This document shows positions 21,509-32,425 of a stretch of 64,000 nucleotides of DNA, in pieces. Position 1 is the stretch's first letter. Each line of letters begins with the position of its first letter. Location of the stretch: assembly GCA_025449115.1 (NCBI GenBank), contig JAHLKC010000039.1:1-64000 (forward strand), written 5' to 3'. Both the position numbers and the translations under genes were made by a program. This stretch comes from Chytridium lagenaria. Its lineage: Eukaryota; Chytridiomycota; Chytridiomycetes; Chytridiales; Chytridiaceae. The notes beneath the pieces are model-generated. The model did not search any database, was not told the DNA's origin, and was given only the letters and a program-made list of their open reading frames with translations.

Positions 21509-23208
21509 ATGGCGTCGGCGTCGGATGGTGGATGGCAGCAGAACCCATCACTAGAGGCGGCTATCAACCTTGCAAACAAGGAATTCATCAAGGTGCGTTA
21601 TACCTATTTACGGGATCTGTGGAAAAGTCGATACAGCGAAACAATCTTGCATGGGGGGAGGCTTTGGCAGTTTCTTTCAAGAAGCAGTTTTGACTAACTA
21701 AAACCCCCCAAACTTTTTTTACAGGGCTTCATCGCCGGCCAAGTCATCATCTGCATCCTCCTCTTTTTTTTCGTCAAAGTCTTTCTCCTCCGTAACGAAG
21801 AAGAAACCAAGATCGAACTCGCCAAGCGTCGTCGCTCCCTCTGGAAACCAAAAGTAAGCTTTAAACCCCCATCCCATTTCCCATAACTCTAACAATGAAT
21901 CAGTCTCGAGCCCCGTCCGCCAACACGCCTATGAATCCCACGTCCTCTCCAAAACACTTTACGAAGTCCACAGCCATCCCCCGGAATCCTGTGACTGGAT
22001 CAACGTGCTCGTTGGACAAGTTATTGCGAAATACCGATCGGATCCAGCGTTTTCAGCGAGCGTTGTAGGCGTGTTGGATGAAACGTTGAATGGGATGTCG
22101 AGACCGAGCTTTTTGGTATGTGCCTCTTTGGCTTGACGCTTTTCCGCTCTTTTTTCTGTTTTTTTGACAATCGGGGTTTGCAGGGCCCCATTTCCATTAC
22201 AGACTTTTCGTTGGGCGATGAATATCCGATTTTAAAGTCGGCGCGGATGAGGTTTGCGGAGCATAGCTCGAATCTGGTGATTACCTCTTCCCCACTGCTT
22301 ACTTTCTTCTTTCTTTCTTTTTTTTTTTGGTGTTTATTGAAAACAAATGGTTTCCTTGTTTTTGTATGATTCATTTTTGGTTTTGATACGGTTCTGACTT
22401 GAGAATAGCGCGCGGAACTTTCTTTTGCGTTTGACGATCAAATCACTATGGGGATTGAGACCCAAGTTTTAATCAATTGGCCTAGACCGTTATCGCATCG
22501 CTTCCTGTTTCGCTCAATCTTTCCGTCATAAAGTTCTCTGGAACGGTAATTGACTTTTTAAAAACTTATTTCAGCGTACTTCATCACATTAACTTTACGT
22601 GCACCGACTTTATGGCTTGTTTCAAACCTTTTGATTCAACATTATATTGATACGTTATATGGAAACTTGATTTTTAACACAGCTCGCTCTCGAATTCGTC
22701 ACACACCCCGAAACCGCCGAAACCTACATGGCCGTCTCCATTCTCGAAGACTTTCTTCTCGACTTTGAAGTCCGTTCCCTCCTCGGCCATCGCACCAAAG
22801 TCAAAGATCTTCCCAAACTCACTTCCCTCATCACCTCTCGTCTCCGATCCGCGTTTATGGACGAGATTGTATGGCCGTCATTCAAACGTATTCATGTTCC
22901 CGCAACGTTCTCGGAGAAACATAGACGACCGAGTATGTTTCAGGAGGAGGAGGAAGGGGAGGGAGAATTGAATATTGGGGATAGTGCGTCGGTTGTTGGG
23001 GCTGGGGATGTGGGTGGAGAGAGGATGGAGCTTTGGGGAGGGGGATGGGTGTTGGGGTGGTGGGGTCAGGGATAGTGGGGTTGCAGGGCTTTCTGATGCG
23101 GGAACACTCCCTATGCCCAGGGCGCAATCACCCACGTTGGTAGGAGTGAATGGATTAACATCAGGTCTCGACAGAAGAAAGTCGCGTCCAGTTGCCATTT
23201 TAACGTGA
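21509..23208 (+). CDS. MMM1: Maintenance of mitochondrial morphology protein 1 (ERMES, SMP domain)
   Basis: ER-anchored subunit of the ERMES ER-mitochondria tether that transfers lipid through its SMP domain. Exons: 21509-21592, 21725-21853, 21904-22115, 22184-22276, 22409-22545 and 22683-23208. A short lumenal N-terminus (NLANKEFIK) precedes a TM helix (FIAGQVIICILLFFFVKVFLL). The SMP domain follows: LSKTLYEVHSHPPESCDWIN, VLVGQVIAKYRSD, GPISITDFSLGDEYPILKSA, ITMGIETQVLINWPRP, LPVSLNLSVIKFSGTLALEF. After this comes FLLDFEVRSLLGHRTKVKDL with a basic, Gly-rich tail ending RKSRPVAILT. One-base gaps near 21912 (C4 run), 22488 and 23045 (G run) interrupt the frame. The match to fungal Mmm1 in order and length is clear. 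Confidence 0.92.
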
Positions 23209-23403
23209 TTGCCCCCTATTGCTTGTAAACTTTTTCCTTTTTAATATGTACTGATTCTGGCATTATTTGTCGAGAAAATGTGGCGACAACTTGTGATGGG
23301 AGCGTTTTTTCTGGACAAGTCTAAAGAGGGGACGAAAAAAAAAAATCAAAAAAAATCCAGATCTTGGGAGTTTAAACACACTTTTACTTTACGTTTTATA
23401 CGA

Positions 23404-24704
23404 ATGAGCTTTCGAGGAGGTAGCCGTGGAAGAGGGGGAGGTGGTGGATTCAGGGGTGGAAGGGGTGGTGGTGGTGGTCGTGGAGGATACAACAATGCGC
23501 CTATGGGACCGCCTGAGAGTGTTTTACGTAAGTTATCTGGGATGCTTTCTTTCAAAGGGATGGATGCATACATGGAGAGGATGCGGATTAAAACAGTTGA
23601 TAAATGGATGCGGGAGGTAGCGGGGTGGCTGAGTTACTAATGACATGCATGAGGAGGGTTTGATTAGGATGTGTTGGGTAAATTGGGATTGGAGGCAGCA
23701 GGGCAGATTTGGGAACGGTTATGATTCCAGCCTTTGTTGGTGTAGCGAGGTGGAACGGATTCTCGATGGAGCTAGATGAGATAACAGACGACATACGGCG
23801 AAATTATCGACATGAAGGCTTTACAGAGTGTTTGCCCTATATAGAGACAGGACGCACGAAATCAGCTTTCTTCTTATACAACGGGAGGAACTTTAGTGAT
23901 GGCTATCACGATCATGTCCTAGTCATCTTCCGGATTCCGGGAGCCTCTTTACTCTTTGCATGTTCCATTCTATAAGCAAGTCAAATTGACTCTTTCATAT
24001 CTTTCCCCCATACCATTAGCCTTAGGAGACTTTATGCACGCCTGCGAAGGTGAACTCGTCTGCAAATCCGTCAACCCCAAGGTATGCCTCCTCGCTCATC
24101 TAAGCCTTTTTCTTCCCATACTCATGCCCATCCTAGATCCCCTACTTCAACGCCCCTGTCTACCTTGAGAACAAGACACAAATCGGCAAGGTCGAGGAAG
24201 TCCTTGGTCCATCAACGAAGTCTACTTTACCGTCAAACTTTCTGAAGGCGTTGTTGCGACATCATTCAAAAAGGATTCAAAGGTGTTTATTGCACCAGAC
24301 AAGTTGTTGCCTATTGATAGGTTCTTGCCGAAACCCAAGGTTTTGGGATCAAAACGTGAGTATCATTCATTATTTTTTTTTATCGCGTGTGTTGGTGGAG
24401 GTTTCGGTTCCGAAACTGACTTCTCTCTTCTTCTTTTGTCAATGTAGTTGGCAGGCCCACCGGTATGCAGGGTAACGTCCAAAAACGTGGTGGACGTGGC
24501 GGCTTTGGTGGTGGCCGCGGTGGTCCACGTGGTGGTGGTCGTGGTGGTGCCCGTGGTGGATTTGGTGGTGGATTTGGTGGTGGCCGTGGTGGAGGTTTCA
24601 GCGGTGGTCGTGGAGGAGGTGGTGGCTTTGGTGGTCGTGGAGGAGGAGGTTTCGGTGGAGGTCGTGGTGGTCGTGGTGGAGGTTTCCGTGGCAGGGGTGG
24701 TTAA
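23404..24704 (+). CDS. GAR1: H/ACA snoRNP subunit GAR1
   Basis: Nucleolar RGG protein of the H/ACA ribonucleoprotein that pseudouridylates rRNA. Four exons: 23404-23527 (N-terminal RGG domain and PPESVL), 24020-24081 ([20 protein letters not shown]), 24137-24355 ([40 protein letters not shown]) and 24448-24704 ([18 protein letters not shown] and a long C-terminal RGG domain ending at TAA). The Gar1 core beta-barrel is complete. One base is missing near 24213, between VLGP and NEVYFTV. The first intron (23528-24019) is about 490 nt, five to ten times longer than most here. The RGG domains are encoded by GGTGG/GGTCGTGG repeats. Confidence 0.95.
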
Positions 24705-26145
24705 ATAACCCGCCTCTTTCCGCTTCCGCATCCCCACCCCCCATTCCATTTGTTTGGCTATTGATGGCCAACCTTCTTTTGCGCGTTCAATTTGGAACCT
24801 CCCCTAGAAACCCCACCACACACGGGTTGTTTTTTCCTTTCTTTGGTTTAATGTGGACGATGACGGGGGTTGTAGTTATACTTTAGCCGCTCCGTCAAAC
24901 TTTTCCTGTTTCTTCTTTTTGTTTCGTGCCTTGTTTCGCTTTTTTTATTTTTTGTTTCGGATGAGCTTTTGCCTATTTCAGGCCACAAGTGACATTATAT
25001 ATTTGCACGGCTACGATGGCCTCTCAAATATAAAAAGTGATGAAGATTCACAGTGTGCCTGTAACATTTGGTGGATCTTTTGGCTTTGAGAGGTGATTTG
25101 ACGGCGTTCTTACATTAAGTGCAGTCCATACACGTTTTTCTAGGCTCGTGGTTGCCGTGAGTCAAGCACTTCATTTCGTGGGGTTTCCATTTTGTGATGT
25201 GAGAAATGCAACGTTGAACCTAGAGGAGCATATGTATGAAGGACGTCGAGCATTCATCTTTTTCTCAACAAGCATTTTGTTTAAAGTTCAACTTTAGTTC
25301 TTCCGACGTGATTGAATAGAGAATTGAAGATTTGGGATATTTACTGGAAGAAAAACGTGATTCATTCAAGCATGTGTAGATGCTTTAGGAAGTGTAATGA
25401 AAAGGTCTTGGCTTGTGTACAAACACAGCCGCATTCGTTCACTTCCGCAAAAGCAGCGTGAAGTGAAGTATGGTAATTTACGCATAAAGTCAAAAACAAA
25501 AAGTGTGGGTTTCCCGTACACACACCTGGGCTCAAAAGATATGAGAGCAAATGTATTTATGTGTGCTGTCGGTTGCGCTTTATTATTAGTAAATGGCTGT
25601 ACAGTAGGCGACCTGGACCATAGCTTCATAGTTTCATGGGACATTGGTAATGAAAGCTGAGCTTTGTGATTGTGTAGGATGCTTCCACAGAAACCTCTTC
25701 AGTGCACGATATCGGTTGTAAGAGACGTCATGGACAAAGAGTTGTTTGCAAATTGTAATTCCAAACGTGTAAAAAAAAACAAAAAAAAGGTCTTTGGACC
25801 AAATAATGATCCGTCTTCACACACACAACCCAATACAGCAAAAACGGTAAGAAAAGGGTGGTTTACAAGTGAAAATTGGTTAGCCTGGCCCAAACATCAA
25901 AGGCCTGAAGAGGAAGTGATGAAAAGAGTGATTGAGGAGAAAGATTGGGGTGGGAAAAGGTATATGGAAGGGAAAGACAACACTCCAACAACACAAAAAT
26001 TCTTCAAATAATGGGCAACCATATCAAACTTTCCATAGAGAAAATAAAATTGAAAAAAAGGGGAAGGGGGGGTGAGCGACGGAATTTATGGGGGGGGATG
26101 ACATGTCAAAAAAGAAGTTTTATGAAGTTCAAAACAAACACATGT
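24705..26145. other. 1.4-kb region with no recognised gene
   Basis: Lies between convergent GAR1 and eEF1B. An open frame at 25397-25660 (87 codons, + strand; SRIRSLPQKQREVKYGN, CAVGCALLLVNGC) matches nothing I recognise and has no clear coding context. I call no gene. Confidence 0.5.
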
Positions 26146-27512
26146 TTAAAGCTTGTTGAAGGAAGCAACATCGCAGCTCTGCACGTAGTCCTCGAACTCA
26201 GCGATCTGCTCCTGAAGCGCATCGACGGAGATCTTGTCATCCTCGACGACAGCGTTGATTTGGAGCTTCTTGATACCGTAACCAATGGCCGCAAGCTTAG
26301 AGCTACCCCAGACGAGACCGTCAAGGACGATGCTACGGACAGCCTCCTCCATCGCCTTCATGTCAGTCTCATCATCCCAGGGCTTGACGTCAAGGACGAC
26401 AAGGGACTTGGCGACGGGCTTAGGCTCTGCAAAACAAAAGAGGAAGGTGTTAAAGTTGCGAAAAGTAAAGAGAAAGGATGGCTTCATAAAGACATAAAAT
26501 CCCATCCCATCATAACATCCGTTTGGTGTTTTTAAAATGCGTCAGATAAAATGAGTAAAAAAGGTAGCTCTAGCTTGTTTCACCAGCTGCCTCGAGCCCC
26601 AAAACGGAACCCGACGCGTGAGACAAATGCCGTTATCATCATTCATAAAAAATAGAGGGTAAAAAGCGTGAGGAAGAAAAATGAAAACTCACTGGCGGCC
26701 TTCTTCGCGTTGTACTCCTTAAGACGCTGGGCAACGAGGGCAGCCTTCTCGGCATCTTCTTCCTCGTCATCAGATCCGAACAAGTCAATGTCGTTCTCGT
26801 CCTCCTCAGCAGGGGCAGCGGCCTCGGCGGGGCCGTAAGCAGAGGCAGCCTTCTTAGTTCCAGGGAACTTGGCAGCCTTGCCACCGTGAGCGGCAATGTG
26901 TGTGTACCAACGAGCAGCGTGGGGGTACTTAGCGGCATCGGGGGCGCCCTTCAACGCCTCAAACACAGCAACGTCGGCCTGGGAGGGAGTGTAGCTGAAA
27001 GAAATCGTTCGTGTTAAGGTAAAATTTAAAAAAATAAAAGGAGAAAAAGAGCGCGTTATGGGATAAAAAGGTAAGGGATCAGAAGTGCCTGTTGGCTATC
27101 GTTTTTAATCGGTGTACGGGGTCTAATCCGACTCATAAACACGGACCAATATTGATTCATCATATTGCAAGTAAGCAGCCCTGCGAGCCGAATGGAGGAT
27201 AGCATGTGCATCCAGATTCCATTTGGACAAATCCGCTCTTTCCCTCACATTTCCTGGCAGTGCTTACTCTCATCGTCGCTCTGTTCGCATGAGGTGTGGA
27301 AAAAGAGAGTAGAGTGGAAGCACCGTAGAAAGCGGGAAAGAGACGCATGTCGTGGCAAGGGATCAAAGTAGGTATGGGTGCCCAAAAAAGAAATGGGAGA
27401 AAAAGTATGAATATCGGAATAAACGTACGTACCCCTCGATGTAGGAGCGCTCCTCAAGGTATGAGTTGAGAACGGCGAGGCCGGCGTCCTTGTCGAGGTT
27501 GGTGAAGCCCAT
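26146..27512 (-). CDS. EFB1: Translation elongation factor 1B alpha (eEF1B, guanine nucleotide exchange)
   Basis: Recharges eEF1A with GTP during translation elongation. Three minus-strand exons: 27512-27433 ([20 protein letters not shown]), 26994-26693 and 26426-26146. The N-terminal GST-C-like segment reads [16 protein letters not shown] and [11 protein letters not shown]. An acidic linker follows ([17 protein letters not shown], the CK2-site region of eEF1B), then the catalytic EF1 GNE domain: [51 protein letters not shown], ending VASFNKL. The frame is intact and codon use is biased, as expected of a highly expressed gene. The first intron is 438 nt and carries a U18-type snoRNA. Confidence 0.97.
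26542..26642 (-). ncRNA. Possible second C/D-box snoRNA in the eEF1B intron 2
   Basis: On the minus strand an ATGATGA C-box-like motif (26642-26636) is followed about 100 nt later by CTGA (26545-26542), within the intron 26694-26427... that is, between exons 2 and 3. No conserved guide sequence was recognised and the terminal stem is weak. The spacing fits, but chance is possible. Confidence 0.25.
27075..27168 (-). ncRNA. SNR18: C/D-box snoRNA U18 (snR18) in eEF1B intron 1
   Basis: Minus strand: C box ATGATGA (27163-27157), then guide TTGGTCCGTGTTT (27149-27137), D' box ATGA (27136-27133) and D box CTGA (27082-27079). The guide is perfectly complementary over 13 nt to the invariant large-subunit rRNA stretch AAACACGGACCAA. 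Counting five bases upstream of the D' box points at the A of AAACA, the residue equal to yeast 25S A649, the known target of snR18/U18 (with the next C, C650). Yeast SNR18 also lies inside the EFB1 intron, so target and host gene agree. Ends are approximate; the closing terminal stem was not resolved. It would be released from the spliced intron and bound by fibrillarin, Nop56, Nop58 and Snu13. Confidence 0.88.
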
Positions 27513-28348
27513 GATAGATTTTGGATGTGAAGAGGTGAGGTGTAAGGTGAATGAGATGGGAAGAAAAAAAAAGTTGGACGGGACGATTTATGGAATTGGG
27601 TTGGGTGGGGTGCCTGTGAATGGAAAAAAAGAGAAAAAACCGCGAGGTTAACAGTTGACAATCTCTGTTTCGAAATATTTCCGTATGATGGATTTTTGGT
27701 CTAATTAGGGTTCGTTAATGGTAGAAACAAGAAAATGCTAAGTGTCTGCACATTCGGACAAATGTAGGTTGCCTTCGATTCAAGTTACTTGTAGTAGAAA
27801 CTACAGTCGGAGAATTCTATTTTAGCCAATAAAATTCGCTTTTAAACGAGTTTAAAAAAGTCTTTTTCAGTTATGAACCATATCTTAAAACGACTTTGCC
27901 TTGTAATAATATCCGTGATTCTGTATAATTTTAAATACCTGCCATCACAACAAAAGGAAAAAAAAATATACGTGACGAATCGGTCGTTACTACTACTATT
28001 CGTCTCTACACTTGTTGCCATGATGCTTTGGAAATCATTGCATTTATCAGCAGATCCTTCTTTCGTAGGAAATTAAGCTTAATTATCCCTGTTACATGTG
28101 TATGGAATATATATATAGTAAATCTAAGCTTAATTATACTATCTTCAAGCTTGATTATTGCAACATTTCCGTCTATTAACCTGATCAAAACCACACCGCT
28201 TTATGAGTTGACAATTTGACAGTACGCGGGTCCCATCTATATGCGCGTTTATAATATTTCCATTGTGTATGTGGCAAAAAGTCATCGTCATAACTAACCT
28301 ACATCTTTATTGCGAGCCGAGAATTTGAAGAATAATGGTATATATTTC
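27513..28348. other. Intergenic region, AT-rich
   Basis: Promoter side of eEF1B and downstream side of the PPR-like gene. Contains three AAGCTT(A/G)ATTAT-type motifs (near 28073, 28127 and 28147). No gene is seen. Confidence 0.5.
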
Positions 28349-30168
28349 TCACATAAGCAACGTGTAGGAATTCCTACTCGACACTGTTGTCCTCTTCAAA
28401 CCAACCTCTCCACGACCACCATTTATCACCCGGCGCTTCTCATCCAACATTCTTAGCGCAGCACCACCCTCCACCCTTCTTGACGTCTCATCCTCCCCCA
28501 ACAGCGCTGCAACAGCCGCCTCGGTTTTTATCGAAAAACCGCCCTCCATGTTCCCTCATCAACGTCCTAAATCGTCCCACTTTCGGCACCGAAAACGCCA
28601 ACAGTTTGATCATAACATATTCCGCCAACGCATCCGAGATCCAAAAATCCCGCATAGCTTCAAGCGTACGCATCAACGTCCCCCACTTTCTTACATAAAC
28701 ACATCCCGAATGTAGGCTTCGTAGATTCGAATGTGTGGCGGAGAATTTTTGAAAATGTAAACGGCATTGGCAATGTTGTTGAGACGAAAGTGGAGGAGGA
28801 TGGTGGATGCGATGAGGGAGGGTGGAGGGGTGATTTTGAGTTCGTTCATGCGCGTAAGGAGGTGCTGGATCAGGGGAAGGCGAGAGTGAAGGTGGGCCAC
28901 GCGGAGGAAACGTATGTAAAGAGGTGGGGAGGTGGGGTAGTAGGGAAGGGCGGAGTTGTACACATGAAGGGCTATTGCGAGAGTGGAGTGGCGGGTTAGG
29001 AGTCGCCGGGGAGGATTTGGGAGACGACGACGCCGTGGCGGTGATGGTGAACAGTGGCTGACTGCGCCTTTCTCCAAAGTGGCGCTGGTGTTGGCGTCGG
29101 ATAGATTCTTTTCAAAGGTAGTTTCAGGCAGAGAATTGGTGACGTCCTTGTCCAAAGAGACGTTCGATTGGGTTTCCCCTGTGATAACGGGTGCACTCCG
29201 TTCGCCCTTGTTCATCCGTAACACCCTCGCTGAACAAAAACGTCCTTTCTGTGCCCCAAAAGAAACAATAGATTCTTATACGAAGCTACATACAGTTTCC
29301 GTTTCCCCACACAAACCCTCCACAATAACACCGCCAACTCCACAGCCCTCATCTCCGCGCAAACCTCAAAACACACATCCAGAGTTTCGGCATCCAACAC
29401 ATCCCCACGTCGATGTAGCGCGATCATTCGGTGAATCAACAACGTGGCTGCCCAATGATTCGAAACCAGATGATGAAGAAGTGAACGTAGCGTTGGAAGT
29501 CCTCGGTTAATAGCGTATTGCATACACTGAATAGGTGAATTGTCGACGCCGGAGTTTTTCCAGGCTGTTGAAAGGGTGAGACGTTCCGCAGGCGTGAGGG
29601 GGTGACCATAGGATTCGATATATCGAGCGAGGGTGAAGAGTTTTTCAAGGTTGTGGAAAGGTGGTTCGAGGTTTGCGATGATGTTCATGTAGCGGGTTAA
29701 AAGACCTCGTGGGATGTTCTGGGAATGGGAGAGGAGTTGAAAAGTTGTCCAAAGGGATGATAAGAGTTCTTGTAGCTCACTAGCGTATATGGGAGAGGGT
29801 GTGAGAGGAGTAGAGAGGTGGTGGGTGTAGATGTGGAGGGATTCGGAGAGGTTGAGAAGAGTTTTGAAGGTTTTGAGGAGACGGGTAGAGTAGAGATGTG
29901 AGGAAGTTGGATGGCTCGCAGTTTCGTGAACGTCGATGGGTATCCAATATGCTGGCATGTGGTCCGTTGAATGCTCTAATGGTTTCAATGTCGGTGTAGA
30001 AGAGCAGATGAGTGTCTGGAGGCGTTGGGTGGTGTGAAAAGGCGCCGTGTTGAGTCTGAAGTTGCTGGTGATTGTGGTGGTGATGCTGAAGATGGTAAGG
30101 AACAAGTGATAGATGATACTGGATGAACTGATGATGATGGATTCACACTTGACGATGAATTCAGACAT
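28349..30168 (-). CDS. Pentatricopeptide-repeat-like helical protein, frameshifted
   Basis: The minus-strand ATG at 30168 opens an ~300-residue frame, followed by overlapping frames at about 29224-28691, 28676-28500 and 28549-28349 that look like one interrupted gene. Helical-hairpin segments of PPR type recur: ELQELLSSLWTTFQLLSHSQ, RGLLTRYMNIIANLEPPFHN, AATLLIHRMIALHRRGDVLD, SLIASTILLHFRLNNIANAV, IYEAYIRDV. The N-terminus (NFRLNTAPFHTTQRLQTLI) is basic with hydroxylated residues and could be mitochondrial targeting. PPR proteins bind organellar RNA; that role is inferred. At least three one-base breaks are needed (near 29220, 28700, 28545). Individual repeats are weak, so assignment is moderate. 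Starts and ends are approximate. Confidence 0.5.
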
Positions 30169-30499
30169 TGTGTTCTCGCCATGACCCTCAACCCTATTCG
30201 TAACCTCCTAGAGGCCCTCGCTGTGGTTGTCGTCACCATCATAAACGCCCTGCCTGTCTTGTCCAGTCAGTCTGCCCTTCACTTTTTTCTGCACTTGTCG
30301 GTTTTTGTGTACCCGCAACAATTCGAATTGCCTTGTCAGTAACGTTGACTTGAGGCCATCATCAAGCAGAGAGTGCTGAACTGCATGCGTATCCGAGCTC
30401 GCTCGTTGTAGAAAAGGCTGAAAGAACGACCTTCACGTACAGAAGTATTGTATCATAACGATATTTTGAAAGTGCTGTGTGCTGAAGGAGAGGTCGGAG

Positions 30500-31501
30500 A
30501 TGGGGTTGTCCATCTCAAAGGATGGTGAAAGAGGCGACACAGGTGTCAGGAAGGTCCGTCCCATGAGTCGACGAGTCCTTGCGGACCTACGTCAAGCAAC
30601 AAGCTGTAAGTCTGTACTCCTCCATTTCTCTACTAAACTAATTCGTCAAAGTCAGCTACTCTGAGATTCGCCTCCTCAAAACATTTTATGAAAGCGCCTT
30701 CCACCGTTACATTTCCCCAGCAAAACCGTTCGTCTCCAAAGACGTGTTTATAAGGTACTTTTCGAGTAGTGGATTTATTGGGGAGGTGAGAATTTTTGTA
30801 TTTAATGTATAGTTGATAAAGCTCCTCCAGAGATTGTTTTTTATAGTGGATGCTAATCAGGATGGGGCCATGGACCTTTCCGATTTTGTGAGGTTTTTGC
30901 ATATATTGGGTCCCAGATCACCTGTAGAGGAGAAAATCAACTGTGGGTTTGTTCGTCGTCTATATGTTGTCACGTATTTCATAAACGCTTCAACTGTGAT
31001 ACTCATCCATCTGCCTTCAGTCCTCTTCAAATTCTGCGACATCGACACCAAAGGCCATCTCACCGACGTGGTCCTCACCCATATTACCTCCTCTCTCCTC
31101 CACCACATGTGCGGATCTAACCCTCCACGTCCCTACCCCATCCCCTCCTCCAACTCCGCCGAAGACCCAACCGCTTCAACAACCCTTATTGACACGCCTC
31201 CACCAACTCTCGATAAAGCTGCTGAAGGCATCGGGATTCCGAGGGAAGCTGTAGAGAGTATTGTGAGGGGACTATTCGACAGGCGGATGAGGATGGGGAT
31301 GGGAAGATTGGGAGAGATGAGTTTGGGAGGTTTTTGGAAAGGAATCCGGGGGTTGATGAAGATGGTTTTGATTAAGGATGGACTGTTTGGAGAAGGTATG
31401 AGTAATGTTTGTTATATAACACTAACACTGCTACCCATGTAGATATTCGAGTCAGCAAAAAGGGTTTGATAATGACCCGATGTATTAACTGTTGGGAGTG
31501 A
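30500..31501 (+). CDS. EF-hand calcium-binding protein with N-terminal myristoylation-type start
   Basis: Five exons in one intact frame: 30500-30605, 30652-30785, 30822-30942, 31021-31395 and 31443-31501. It starts MGLSISKDG, fitting an N-myristoylation signal (Gly2, Ser6). Segments: SEIRLLKTFYESAFHRYIS, then the first EF-hand loop DANQDGAMDLSD (Asp1, Asn3, Asp5, Gly6, Asp12: canonical except Asp for Glu at 12), and a second, degenerate loop DIDTKGHLTDVV (Lys at position 5, Val at 12). A Pro-rich insert follows, and a helical C-terminus (GLFDRRMRMGMGRLGEMS). Layout resembles NCS/calaxin-type sensors, or the EF-hand leader of TLD-domain proteins, but I cannot choose. Likely one Ca2+ site and membrane attachment (inferred). 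Confidence 0.7.
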
Positions 31502-32425
31502 GGCCATTTACTTGGTTCCAAAGTTTCTGCGTTTGTACATAAGCGGATATAAATATAACATTCTTTTTTAATGGGTGGATATAAAAATTTCGGAGAATAC
31601 AAACTGCTCGCGTTAGCGGAGCACATAATGCAACATATTCCATTGGGAATCTCAATTGAATTTTGTGTTAAAGTTAAAAAACGAGACAGTTGAAACGACG
31701 ACAACGAAGTTTAAAAAACAAGAAGATCCGTTCGAAGATGTACCTGAAGTCCTCTTTCTTGTTACTCTTTGCACAATCCTGGTCCGTCTACACTTTTTAA
31801 TCACGTTAAGCCTTTTCTGATAGTCACAACAGCGCCAGCGAATTTATAAAACAGTAGGCTAGGTGAGATATGTGAAAACATATTGTATTCCCCAATGACT
31901 TCTCTGTTGATAAGCTACATTATTTCGCTCTCCTTCTCGATTATAGCGCCACCATTAAGGATGAACTACGAAAGCTCGTCTAAACTTCGATTTTTTTCTG
32001 TGAGAGGTTCTCTTCCGGTAAGTACATACCTCCTCGGATTATCCGTCTTGAATTACAGACGCCTTTAGAGTACACGACTTTTCTCTCTGCGACCTCAAAC
32101 ACTAAGATATTGAAATGAGCGAGTATTTATACATAAAATATATAGAAAACGTGCTAACGTACTTCATTGACCAATGCAACGCAAGGCCCCTTGGGTGAAT
32201 CACAGCAGGTATAGAAATAAAATAAAAACTTTGTTGATACCACTTTTATAGGCTTTGCATCCGTCTCGAAATATACAAAAAAGGATAGAAAAACAAAACG
32301 CATAAAAAAAACTCGAAAACAAAAAATACATAGCAAAACAGCAAAAAAAGGGGGTAGGCCAGATATTCAGTATTAAATCTTTCCCCCAAAAATATATAAT
32401 CCACTAAGAAAGTAGGGGTTGGGTG
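31502..32425. other. Intergenic region between convergent genes
   Basis: AT-rich, with A-tracts near 32270-32350. No gene or RNA is recognised. Confidence 0.5.

Noticed and set aside
24363..24749. Thr/Ser-rich frame on the minus strand
   Set aside because: Antisense shadow of the GAR1 RGG repeats.
27170..27430. Another snoRNA in the left part of eEF1B intron 1
   Set aside because: Only a weak CGATGAG-like box and no paired D box or recognisable guide.
30182..30344. Short + strand frame MTLNPIRNLLEAL beside the PPR-like start
   Set aside because: About 53 codons, no match and no splice link into the EF-hand gene that I could support.
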